From Burkholderiales bacterium (GTDB lineage Bacteria > Pseudomonadota > Gammaproteobacteria > Burkholderiales > SG8-41): a stretch of DNA of 25,058 nt. The translations under genes and the position numbers were made by a program. The notes beneath the pieces are model-generated. The model was given only the letters and a program-made list of their open reading frames with translations, was not told the DNA's origin and made no database searches. Within the stretch, counting starts at the first letter, position 1, and every line of letters starts with the position of its first letter. Of the stretch, positions 1 to 7,511 are shown one piece after another. The stretch is taken from positions 1 through 25,058 of the forward strand of contig JAIESJ010000141.1 of NCBI GenBank assembly GCA_019746155.1, in the 5' to 3' direction.

Positions 1-910
1 CAATCCTTTGTTTATTTACGGCGGAGTTGGTCTTGGCAAGACCCACCTGATCCAAGCTATCGGCAACCATCTTCATGCCCACGTCCCGGAAAGCAAGATC
101 CGCTATATTCACGCCGAGCAGTACGTCTCCGATGTTGTCCGCGCTTATCAGCACAAAGCATTCGATGATTTCAAGCGCTACTATCACTCTCTTGATCTGC
201 TGCTGATTGACGATATCCAGTTTTTCAGCGGCAAAAGCCGGACCCAGGAAGAGTTCTTCTATGCGTTCAACGCGCTTATCGAGTCCCACAAACAACTCGT
301 CATCACCTGCGACACCTATCCGAAAGAAATTTCGGGAATGGAGAATCGCCTGATCTCGCGCTTCGGCTGGGGGCTTACCGTTGCCGTCGAGCCGCCGGAG
401 CTGGAAATGCGTGTCGCCATCCTGCTCAAGAAAGCAGAGATGGAAGCGCTCAAGCTGGACGAGTCCGTCGCGTTTTTCCTTGCCAAGCACATCCAATCCA
501 ACGTGCGCGAACTCGAAGGCGGTCTCAAACGCGTGCTCGCCTATGCTCGCTTCTCCGGCCAGGAACTCTCCGTCGATCTTTGCCGGGAAGCGTTGCGGGA
601 TCTGCTCGCAATCCAGAACCGGCAAGTATCCATTGAAAATATCCAGAAAACCGTCGCCGACTACTACAAAATCAAAGTCTCCGAGATGTATTCCAAAAAG
701 CGCAGCCGCAATGTGGCGCGTCCGCGCCAGATTGCCATGGCGCTCGCCAAGGAGCTCACCCAGCTCAGCCTTCCTGATATCGGCGAGGCGTTTGGCGGCC
801 GCGACCATACCACGGTTCTGCACGCCTGTCGCAAGATTGCTTCACTGAAAGCGACAAACACCGACATCACTCGCGACATCAATTCCTTGCTTAAAGTTCT
901 GCGCTGTTAA
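1..910 (+). CDS. dnaA: Chromosomal replication initiator DnaA (5' end cut by window)
   Basis: DnaA is the AAA+ ATPase that binds DnaA boxes and melts oriC. The reading frame is open from base 2, so the gene starts left of the window and about 302 C-terminal residues are visible. The first visible residues read NPLFIYGGVGLGKTHL, the Walker A loop of domain III (near bases 2-49). Walker B (LLLIDDIQFF) lies near 196-225, and NRLISRFGWGL, the sensor/arginine-finger region, near 342-375. The C-terminal DNA-binding domain IV follows, with RPRQIAMALAKEL near 721-760 and the DnaA signature GGRDHTTVLHA near 795-830. The protein ends at a TAA. The N-terminal DnaB-interaction domain and linker are outside the window. 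dnaN follows after 204 bp, the usual bacterial origin-region order. The family assignment is certain; only the start is unknown. Confidence 0.98.
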   Translation, partial: NPLFIYGGVGLGKTHLIQAIGNHLHAHVPESKIRYIHAEQYVSDVVRAYQHKAFDDFKRYYHSLDLLLIDDIQFFSGKSRTQEEFFYAFNALIESHKQLVITCDTYPKEISGMENRLISRFGWGLTVAVEPPELEMRVAILLKKAEMEALKLDESVAFFLAKHIQSNVRELEGGLKRVLAYARFSGQELSVDLCREALRDLLAIQNRQVSIENIQKTVADYYKIKVSEMYSKKRSRNVARPRQIAMALAKELTQLSLPDIGEAFGGRDHTTVLHACRKIASLKATNTDITRDINSLLKVLRC

Positions 911-971
911 TTCTTCGTGAACGGATTGTGAATATATCCATATTCCACAGGATTACTGAAATCGTTCCACA

Positions 972-1018
972 ATTCATACACCGTCATCCCTGCATTCATA
1001 CACATGGTATTTGCATTC
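972..1018. repeat. Short phased direct repeats in the dnaA-dnaN spacer
   Basis: ATTCATACAC occurs exactly at 972-981 and 994-1003. A shorter copy of the same unit (TGCATTC at 1012-1018, matching 991-997) follows. The ATTC cores start at 972, 994 and 1015, so the copies are 22 and 21 bp apart, close to two helical turns. This is seen directly; any role as a protein-binding array is inference. Confidence 0.5.
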
Positions 1019-1068
1019 TATGCTGTTGACAGGAAACATAACTTGTCCTTTTCCACAGCAATTACGTG

Positions 1069-1101
1069 CTTCTATTAGTTCTACTAGAAGTTTTATTAAT
1101 T
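1069..1101 (+). terminator. Palindrome followed by a T/A-rich tract; possible dnaA terminator or dnaN operator
   Basis: CTTCTATTAG (1069-1078) and CTACTAGAAG (1081-1090) pair at nine of ten positions around a TT centre. TTTTATTAATT follows directly (1091-1101). The shape resembles a Rho-independent terminator, but the stem is A/T-rich and weak. It also lies only 24 bp before the dnaN start and overlaps a plausible -10 (TATTAG, 1073-1078), so an operator or an mRNA 5' structure is equally possible. Confidence 0.3.
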
Positions 1102-1114
1102 AAAGAAGCTATTT

Positions 1115-2224
1115 ATGAAGCTCATACAAATTAAACGCGACCTGTTACTGAAACCTCTACAAGCGGTTGCGGGGATCGTTGAAAAACGGCACACGCTCCC
1201 GATTCTTTCCAATGTCCTGATTGAAAGACGACAGGAACAGCTGACGCTGGTTGCCACAGATCTCGAAATACAGATGTCAACCAAAATTTCCGTCGATACA
1301 AAAAGTGGCGAGGACGCAAGCCTGACAGTATCTGCACGAAAGCTGCTGGACATCCTACGGGCATTGCCGGAAGAAGCGGAAACGATCCTGGACGCGCAGA
1401 ATAACCGCCTGCAGGTACGCGCCGGGAAAAGCCGCTTCAACTTGCAGACGCTACCGGCAAATGATTTTCCGACGTTGGTGACTTCTGGAGCCGCACAGGC
1501 AAAGGTTGCGATCTCGCAGAGAAAGCTGCGCGAGTTATTGCTGCTGGTGCAGTACTCGATGGCCCAGCAGGACATACGTTACTACCTGAACGGCCTTCTC
1601 CTGGTGCTGGAAGAGGAGCAGATCAAGGTTGTGGCCACGGACGGGCACAGGTTAAGTTATGCGGCAGGAGAACTGCCGCAGCAGCAGGGGAAAAGAGAGG
1701 TCATCCTGCCCCGCAAGGCGGTGCTGGAACTGGCAAGACAGCTCGGAGAAACGGAAGACACCGTAGAAATAGAACTGCATGCAAACCAGGTCAAGTTTAG
1801 ATTTGCCGGCATAGAGATGGTCACCAAGACCATCGATGGAAAATTTCCGGATTATACGCGCGTAATCCCGACCAATTACCAGAAACACGTTTTGCTTGAT
1901 CGTACGGCGCTGCTGCACTCCCTGCAGCGGACGGCGATCCTGTCGAACGAGAAGTTCCGGGGGGTGCGATGGATGTTGACAGGAAACAGTCTGCGAATTT
2001 CGTGCACCAATAACGAGCAGGAAGAAGCGCAGGAAGAGATAGAAATCAGTTACTCGGGCGAACCGCTGGATGTCGGGTTCAACATTACTTATCTGCTGGA
2101 TGTTCTTAACAACGTTCAAGGAGAAAAAGTGGACTGCGCCTTTGGCGACGCAAACAGCAGCATGCTGGTGACACTGCCAAATAAAAACGGGTTCCAGTAT
2201 GTCGTGATGCCGATGCGAATCTGA
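1115..2224 (+). CDS. dnaN: DNA polymerase III beta subunit (sliding clamp)
   Basis: DnaN forms the ring-shaped homodimer that clamps the replicative polymerase onto DNA. The protein has 369 residues, the usual length for the three-domain bacterial clamp. It begins MKLIQIKRDLLLKPLQAVAGIVEKR with the typical HTLPILSNVLI segment at about residues 26-36. Further clamp motifs are VATDGHRLSYA in the middle domain and the C-terminal end QYVVMPMRI, the conserved tail that helps form the partner-binding pocket. The ATG at 1115 is preceded by only a weak purine stretch (AAAGAAG), but it matches the conserved family N-terminus. gyrB follows after 28 bp, so co-transcription is likely. ATA and AGA codons are commoner here than in the downstream cbb genes. 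Confidence 0.98.
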   Translation: MKLIQIKRDLLLKPLQAVAGIVEKRHTLPILSNVLIERRQEQLTLVATDLEIQMSTKISVDTKSGEDASLTVSARKLLDILRALPEEAETILDAQNNRLQVRAGKSRFNLQTLPANDFPTLVTSGAAQAKVAISQRKLRELLLLVQYSMAQQDIRYYLNGLLLVLEEEQIKVVATDGHRLSYAAGELPQQQGKREVILPRKAVLELARQLGETEDTVEIELHANQVKFRFAGIEMVTKTIDGKFPDYTRVIPTNYQKHVLLDRTALLHSLQRTAILSNEKFRGVRWMLTGNSLRISCTNNEQEEAQEEIEISYSGEPLDVGFNITYLLDVLNNVQGEKVDCAFGDANSSMLVTLPNKNGFQYVVMPMRI

Positions 2225-2252
2225 AAAACAAACGGAAAACGAGCAGCCACAG

Positions 2253-4676
2253 ATGACAGATAAAGAGCAAGACCAGAAAAACACGGATGATTACGGTGCA
2301 AGCAGCATTCGCGTCCTGAAAGGACTGGAGGCGGTGCGCAAGCGCCCGGGCATGTATATCGGGGATACCAGCGATGGCACAGGGCTTCACCATATGGTAT
2401 TCGAGGTGGTTGATAATGCGATAGACGAAGCGCTCGCCGGATATTGCAACGAAATCTCAATCACGATACACACGGACAATTCAGTCAGTGTCGTCGACAA
2501 CGGCAGAGGCATACCGACGGAGATACATCCGGACGATGAGCAGGGGCGGTCGTCGGCAGAAGTGGTCATGACAGAACTTCATGCCGGAGGAAAGTTTGAC
2601 AACAACTCCTACAAGATTTCAGGCGGGCTGCATGGGGTAGGTGTGTCGGTGGTGAATGCGCTGTCCGAGTGGTTGCGCTTGACTATCCGCCGGGACGGCA
2701 AGCTGCACCAGATGGAATTTCGCATGGGCAAGGCGGTAGCGCCACTGAAAACGATAGGAAAAACGGAGCGGCGGGGAACGGAAGTCCATTTCCTTGCCAG
2801 CAAGGAAATCTTCGGTAACATCGAGTATCACCACGACATTCTGGCCAAGCGACTGCGGGAACTGTCGTTTCTCAATCGCGGCGTCAAGATCACGCTGACA
2901 GACCAGCGGACCGGGAAAGAGGAAAAATTCGCGTTCAGTGGCGGGGTGAAAGGGTTCGTGGAATACATGAACCGGAACAAAAATGTACTCCATCCGAACA
3001 TCTTGTATGCCATCGGCGAAAAGGACGGCATTACCGTGGAAGTCGCGATGCAGTGGAATGACTCGTATCAGGAGTCAATGCAATGTTTCACTAACAACAT
3101 TCCACAACGGGACGGCGGCACACATCTGACCGGCCTGCGCGCGGCCATGACGCGTACGCTCAACCAGTACATCGAGAACAACGAGCTCGCGAAAAAAGCA
3201 AAGGTGGAAACCACCGGCGATGACATGAAGGAAGGCTTGACGGCGGTGCTGTCCGTCAAGGTTCCGGAACCCAAATTTTCGTCCCAGACCAAGGACAAAC
3301 TGGTGTCATCCGAGGTCCGGCCGGTCGTAGAGGAAATAGTCGGGCAGAAGTTGATGGAATTCCTGCTCGAAAAACCGAACGATTCCAAAATCATCTGCAG
3401 CAAAATCATCGATGCGGCACGCGCAAGGGAGGCGGCACGCAAGGCGCGCGAGCTGACGCGCCGAAAGGGCGTGCTCGATTCGTTCGGTCTTTCGGGCAAG
3501 CTGGCCGATTGCCAGGAACGGGATCCGGCAAAGTGCGAGCTTTACATCGTCGAGGGCGACTCCGCCGGCGGCTCGGCCAAACAGGGACGTGACCGCAAGT
3601 TCCAGGCGATTCTGCCGCTGAGGGGCAAGATACTCAACGTCGAGAGAGCGCGTTTCGACAAGCTGCTGTCCTCGCAGGAGATCACAACCCTGATCAGCGT
3701 GCTCGGCACGGGAATCGGCAAGGACGAATACGCGCCGGAGAAGTTGCGTTATCACCGCATCATCATTATGACCGACGCCGATGTCGATGGCTCCCATATC
3801 CGCACCCTGCTGCTGACGTTCTTCTATCGCCAGATGCCGGAACTGGTCGAGCGCGGACATATCTATATTGCCCAGCCGCCGCTGTACAAGATCAAGCACG
3901 GCAAACAGGAGCGCTATCTCAAGGACGAGCATGAGCTCAAGCAGTACCTGCTCAAACTGGCGCTGTCCGAAGCCGAGCTTTATACCTCGAAGGACGCGCA
4001 ATCACTCAGCAAGGAAGCGCTCGCGCAGGTGGCAAAAGAATACCTGCTCGCGGAGGCGGTGATAGAACGCGTAAGTCGCCTGGTTGACGAAGAAGTCTTG
4101 CACGCGCTGCTCAAGCAGCCCACGGTTCTTGATCTTTCGGATGAAAAAGCGGCGCAGAAAAGCGCCAAGGCGCTGGCAGCGCTGCTTGCTGACCAGACGG
4201 TACGCATCGAGGCTAGGTTCGACGAAAAGAGCGAACGCCACGTGCTGGCGATCAGCCGGACCCAGCATGGGATTGTGCACCATCGCTTTATTGATGTGGA
4301 CTTCGTGCAGAGCGGGGATTATGCGCAAATCATGCGTACCGCAGAAGTGCTGCAAGGCCTGCTTGGCGAAGGCGCGTATATCAGGCGCGGCGAGCGTCGG
4401 CACCCGGTCAAGGAGTTGCGTGACGCGATAGAATGGGTGCTCGACGAAGTGCAGCGCGGCATCAGCGTCCAGCGCTACAAGGGCCTGGGCGAGATGAACC
4501 CCGAGCAGCTATGGGAAACCACCATGGACCCCAAGACCCGGCGGCTGCTGCGCACCCAGATCGAGGACGCAATCAGCGCGGACGAAATATTTACCACCCT
4601 CATGGGCGACGCGGTTGAGCCGCGCCGCAATTTCATCGAGAGCAACGCACTCGGCGTACGCAATCTCGACATCTGA
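2253..4676 (+). CDS. gyrB: DNA gyrase subunit B
   Basis: GyrB is the ATPase subunit of DNA gyrase, which introduces negative supercoils together with GyrA (not in this window). The 807-residue length fits the longer beta/gammaproteobacterial form, which has an insert in the Toprim half. The GHKL ATPase domain shows VVDNAIDEAL (about 52-61), DNGRGIP (82-88) and GGLHGVGVSVVNAL (124-137). The transducer domain includes SSQTKDKLVSSEVR. The Toprim domain shows EGDSAGGSAKQGRDR from Glu434, PLRGKILNVE, and TDADVDGSHIRTLL with metal-binding Asp508, Asp510 and Asp512. The C-terminal motif YKGLGEMNPEQLWETTMDP is intact. The ATG at 2253 gives the normal N-terminus. It is the last gene of the dnaA-dnaN-gyrB block and is convergent with topB. 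Confidence 0.98.
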   Translation: MTDKEQDQKNTDDYGASSIRVLKGLEAVRKRPGMYIGDTSDGTGLHHMVFEVVDNAIDEALAGYCNEISITIHTDNSVSVVDNGRGIPTEIHPDDEQGRSSAEVVMTELHAGGKFDNNSYKISGGLHGVGVSVVNALSEWLRLTIRRDGKLHQMEFRMGKAVAPLKTIGKTERRGTEVHFLASKEIFGNIEYHHDILAKRLRELSFLNRGVKITLTDQRTGKEEKFAFSGGVKGFVEYMNRNKNVLHPNILYAIGEKDGITVEVAMQWNDSYQESMQCFTNNIPQRDGGTHLTGLRAAMTRTLNQYIENNELAKKAKVETTGDDMKEGLTAVLSVKVPEPKFSSQTKDKLVSSEVRPVVEEIVGQKLMEFLLEKPNDSKIICSKIIDAARAREAARKARELTRRKGVLDSFGLSGKLADCQERDPAKCELYIVEGDSAGGSAKQGRDRKFQAILPLRGKILNVERARFDKLLSSQEITTLISVLGTGIGKDEYAPEKLRYHRIIIMTDADVDGSHIRTLLLTFFYRQMPELVERGHIYIAQPPLYKIKHGKQERYLKDEHELKQYLLKLALSEAELYTSKDAQSLSKEALAQVAKEYLLAEAVIERVSRLVDEEVLHALLKQPTVLDLSDEKAAQKSAKALAALLADQTVRIEARFDEKSERHVLAISRTQHGIVHHRFIDVDFVQSGDYAQIMRTAEVLQGLLGEGAYIRRGERRHPVKELRDAIEWVLDEVQRGISVQRYKGLGEMNPEQLWETTMDPKTRRLLRTQIEDAISADEIFTTLMGDAVEPRRNFIESNALGVRNLDI

Positions 4677-4732
4677 GGAAAACCGGGGTCTGCCGAAAAA
4701 GCGCGCGTAACGCCCGACACCGCGCGCATGCG
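4677..4732. other. Convergent gyrB/topB spacer with GC-rich inverted repeat
   Basis: The 56 bp between the two stop codons contain GCGCGCG (4701-4707) and CGCGCGC (4721-4727), able to form a seven-pair stem with a 13-nt loop. TAACGC (4708-4713) can instead pair with GCGTTA (4730-4735), which includes the topB stop. No T-run follows on either strand, so this is at best a weak shared termination region. Confidence 0.25.
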
Positions 4733-7255
4733 TTAGGACGCAGCCGCCTTGCGCGGCTTGGGGGAAGCTTTTGCAACCGCTTTGGTCTTGGCTTTGGCCG
4801 GAGACTTGGCCGCGCGCGGCGCGAACTCGAACCCAACCCTGCCATTTTCGCCGCGTACCAGATAGGCGGAAAACGGGCGGCCTTTTTTCGAGATGAATTT
4901 GTGCAGCAGATCGGTTTTGCCGTGTGCGAGAAGCTTGGCCATCTGCTCGGGTTCGATATTGCGCTGGAGGATGATCTTGCCCGAGCGGAAGTCGCATTTG
5001 CGACCGGGGCCGGTCGCCTTTTCGCACAAATAGGCCATCCCATGCGCGAATACGCGCGCGCCGCACTTCGGGCAAGGCCCGAGCGGCTCCTGTCCTGAGA
5101 AATCAACGGCTTCGGCCGCGCCGCCGCCGTTTTGCTGACCGAAATCGAATTCCGCCTTGAATTCAGGAGACAGTTTGATGATTGCGGCGAACGGCTTGCC
5201 GAGGCGGCTGCGGAATCCCTGCAGCGGACCGATCTGGCGCTTTGCGATCAACGCCTCGATTTCGGCGGGCTCGAACTGACGGCCGGAGAGAATGCGCCAC
5301 AGCGAAAAATCGCACTTCTGGCACTGGAATTTCTTGTAGTTTTCCTTGACCAGGCCGCCGCATTTCGGGCACGGCGTCTTGAGCGTGCTGAAGTCGCCGG
5401 GGACGGTCTCGCTTTCATGGCGCTTGGCGCGCTCGACGATATGACGCGTCATCTCCGCGATCTCGCGCATGAAGGCGTCGCGCTTGAGCTCGCCGTGTTC
5501 CATCTGTTTCAGCTTGAACTCCCACTCCCCGGTCAACTCCGGGGAAACAAGCTCGGGGATTTCCAGCCCGCGCAGCAGCGTGATCAGTGAAAACGCCTTG
5601 GGCGTGGGCTGCAGCTCGCGGCCCAGCCGAAGGACATATTCTTCCGCGATCAGTTTTTCGATGATCACGGCGCGCGTTGCCGGCGTGCCCAAGCCGCGCT
5701 CCTTCATTGCATCGCGCAGTTCCTCGTCTTCGACCAGCTTGCCCGCGCCCTCCATGGCCGTAAGCAACGTCGCTTCGGAAAAGCGCGCAGGCGGTTTGGT
5801 CTGGGTTGCGACAATCTTGATGGAGCGGGTCTTGGCGGTCTCCCCGGGCTCGACCGGAACGAGGCTGGGCGCATCTTCGTCCTGCGCTTCCTTGCCGTGC
5901 ACTTCGAGCCAGCCGGCATTCATCAGCACCCGGCCTTCGCTCTTGAACGCCTCGCCCGCAACCCGCGTGATGCGGGTCGTAACCAGATACTCGGCAGCGG
6001 GATAGAACACGGAAAGAAAGCGGCGCACCACCAGGTCGTAGAGTTTGGTTTCCGCCTCGTTCAGATGCTTGGGCGCAAGCGCGGTGGGAATGATCGCAAA
6101 GTGGTCGGACACCTTGGCGTTATTGAATATGCGCTTATTGGGCCGCACCCAGCCCTGCTTCAGAACGTTTCTGGCGAAGGCGCCGTATGGGGTTTCTGCC
6201 AAGGCCTCCAGCGCCGTCTTGACGGTTCCTGGATAATCCTCCGGCAGGCAACGCGAGTCCGTGCGCGGATAAGTGAGCACCTTGTGTTTTTCGTAGAGCG
6301 CCTGCGCCAGACTCAGCGTCATCTTGGCCGAAAAACCGAAGCGCGAATTGGCCGCGCGCTGCAGGCTGGTCAGGTCGAACAGGAGCGGGGAGAGCTGCGT
6401 CGTCGGTTTGCTTTCCTCGCTGATCTTGGCCGGCTTGCCGGTGCACTTGTCGTTAATCTCCCGTGCGCGCGCCTCGTTCCATATCCGCTCGGGCTTGAGA
6501 TCGGGATCGTCGTCGCGCGTCTGTCTGCTGAATTTCTCATCGAACCAGCGGCCAAGGTAATCGCCGGCGGCGACCGCAAAAGTCGCGTGCACTTCCCAAT
6601 AGTCCTTGGGCACGAAACGTTTTATTTTTTCCTCGCGTTCGACCAGGATCGCAAGCGTCGGGGTCTGCACGCGCCCGACGGGCGTTTTATGAAAGCCCCC
6701 GCTTTGGGAATTGAACGCGGTCAAGGCGCGCGTGCCATTGATGCCGACCAGCCAGTCGGATTCAGAGCGGCAGACGGCGGCATCCGCGAGGGGCAGCAAT
6801 TCGCGGTCGCTGCGCAGATTCGCGAACCCCTCGCGAATCGCTGCGGGCGTCATCGACTGCAGCCACAGTCGCTTGATCGGTTTGACGGTTTTTGTGTGGC
6901 GCACGATATAGCGGAAAATCAGTTCGCCTTCGCGGCCGGCATCGCAGGCGTTGATCAGCCCTTCGACATCTTTGCGTTTAATCAGCTTCGTGAGCAGCTT
7001 AAGGCGAGCCTCGGCTTTTTCGATCGGCTTCAGATCGAAGTGGGGAGGAATTACCGGCAGGTGCGCGAACGACCATTTGCCGCGCTTGACTTCGTATTCA
7101 TCAGGCACCACAAGTTCGAGCAGATGGCCGACCGCGGAGGCGATCACGTAGCGGTCGCTCTCGTAATAATCGTCGTGTCGCGTGAAGCCGCCCAGCGCGC
7201 GGGCGATATCGCCGGCGACGGAGGGTTTCTCAGCGATGATCAGTTGTTTTCCCAT
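4733..7255 (-). CDS. topB: DNA topoisomerase III (type IA)
   Basis: Type IA enzymes cut one DNA strand through a tyrosine; topoisomerase III mainly resolves replication and recombination intermediates. The 840-residue protein starts MGKQLIIAEKPSVAGDIARAL, the Toprim Glu motif, with the second Toprim motif DAGREGEL at 105-112. The catalytic tyrosine is Tyr329 in LTYPRTDSR. The C-terminal third holds two zinc-ribbon-like units: CPKCGG with CQKC, then CPKCGARV with further cysteines near LCEKATGPGRKCDF. An Ala/Lys/Pro-rich basic tail of about 30 residues ends the protein. The KPSVA start and DAGREGE, rather than the TopA pattern, favour TopB. It lies 256 bp downstream of dprA on the same strand and is convergent with gyrB. 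No strong ribosome-binding site precedes the ATG. Confidence 0.95.
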   Translation of the reverse strand: MGKQLIIAEKPSVAGDIARALGGFTRHDDYYESDRYVIASAVGHLLELVVPDEYEVKRGKWSFAHLPVIPPHFDLKPIEKAEARLKLLTKLIKRKDVEGLINACDAGREGELIFRYIVRHTKTVKPIKRLWLQSMTPAAIREGFANLRSDRELLPLADAAVCRSESDWLVGINGTRALTAFNSQSGGFHKTPVGRVQTPTLAILVEREEKIKRFVPKDYWEVHATFAVAAGDYLGRWFDEKFSRQTRDDDPDLKPERIWNEARAREINDKCTGKPAKISEESKPTTQLSPLLFDLTSLQRAANSRFGFSAKMTLSLAQALYEKHKVLTYPRTDSRCLPEDYPGTVKTALEALAETPYGAFARNVLKQGWVRPNKRIFNNAKVSDHFAIIPTALAPKHLNEAETKLYDLVVRRFLSVFYPAAEYLVTTRITRVAGEAFKSEGRVLMNAGWLEVHGKEAQDEDAPSLVPVEPGETAKTRSIKIVATQTKPPARFSEATLLTAMEGAGKLVEDEELRDAMKERGLGTPATRAVIIEKLIAEEYVLRLGRELQPTPKAFSLITLLRGLEIPELVSPELTGEWEFKLKQMEHGELKRDAFMREIAEMTRHIVERAKRHESETVPGDFSTLKTPCPKCGGLVKENYKKFQCQKCDFSLWRILSGRQFEPAEIEALIAKRQIGPLQGFRSRLGKPFAAIIKLSPEFKAEFDFGQQNGGGAAEAVDFSGQEPLGPCPKCGARVFAHGMAYLCEKATGPGRKCDFRSGKIILQRNIEPEQMAKLLAHGKTDLLHKFISKKGRPFSAYLVRGENGRVGFEFAPRAAKSPAKAKTKAVAKASPKPRKAAAS

Positions 7256-7511
7256 GGCGGATGCTGAGCTTGTCGAAAGATTGTTTGCGCGTGCATGCCG
7301 TCACGCGCAGAAGCGCAAAGCGATCAAAAAGAGCGCACGATGATAAGAACAAAAGAGGGCGATGGCAAGCCGCGAGCAGGTCCCGGCGCAAGACAAAGGC
7401 GGAAATACACGCCGGCAAACGGGGGGTTGCCGTTGTTTTCTAACAAATGTTCGTGCGGCAACGGCACGTGCGTGGAATCGTGAAAAAGTCACGCCACGCC
7501 AAGGATGACGG
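7256..7511. other. dprA-topB spacer (256 bp) with alternative hairpins, no gene
   Basis: I see no convincing gene here on either strand. In many betaproteobacteria a small DUF494 gene (smg) sits between dprA and the topoisomerase gene; nothing resembling it is readable. Near topB, TGCGCGTG (7286-7293) and CACGCGCA (7302-7309) form a perfect eight-pair stem with an eight-base loop. The same left arm, TTTGCGC (7284-7290), can instead pair with GCGCAAA (7313-7319). At the dprA end, GCGTGG (7470-7475) pairs with CCACGC (7494-7499), enclosing CGTGA/TCACG; no T-run follows, so it is not a standard terminator. Confidence 0.4.
7264..7279. repeat. Half copy of a TGAGCTTGTCGAA-type intergenic repeat (tentative)
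   Basis: CTGAGCTTGTCGAAAG at 7264-7279 looks like one arm of a short palindromic repeat found dispersed between genes in many proteobacteria. The matching second arm is not present nearby, so this would be a half or decayed copy. The resemblance is from memory. Confidence 0.25.

Larger units (their letters stand above)
911..1114. other. dnaA-dnaN spacer with DnaA-box-like sites; possible part of oriC
   Basis: This 204-bp spacer is much richer in A and T than its flanks and has no credible gene. Against the consensus TTATNCACA it holds one near match on the minus strand (bases 927-935, ATATTCACA, one mismatch), one on the plus strand (1049-1057, TTTTCCACA, one mismatch) and a weaker one (941-949, TATTCCACA, two mismatches). 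A repeat cluster (972-1018) and a palindrome (1069-1090) are listed separately. DnaA boxes in this spacer are common in bacteria, and oriC may lie here or upstream of dnaA, which is not visible. The three sites are too few and too imperfect to call an origin. Confidence 0.4.

Noticed and set aside
963..971. A further DnaA box (CGTTCCACA)
   Set aside because: Three mismatches to the consensus; not distinguishable from chance.
1026..1031. Perfect TTGACA -35 upstream of dnaN
   Set aside because: No acceptable -10 lies 16-18 bases downstream (TTTTCC at 17), so I do not call a promoter.
5897..7267. A 456-codon plus-strand open frame opposite topB
   Set aside because: It is the mirror of a well-supported topoisomerase gene in GC-rich DNA, and its translation shows no family motifs.
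7470..7499. Hairpin downstream of dprA as an intrinsic terminator
   Set aside because: The stem is good, but no T-run follows on the minus strand.
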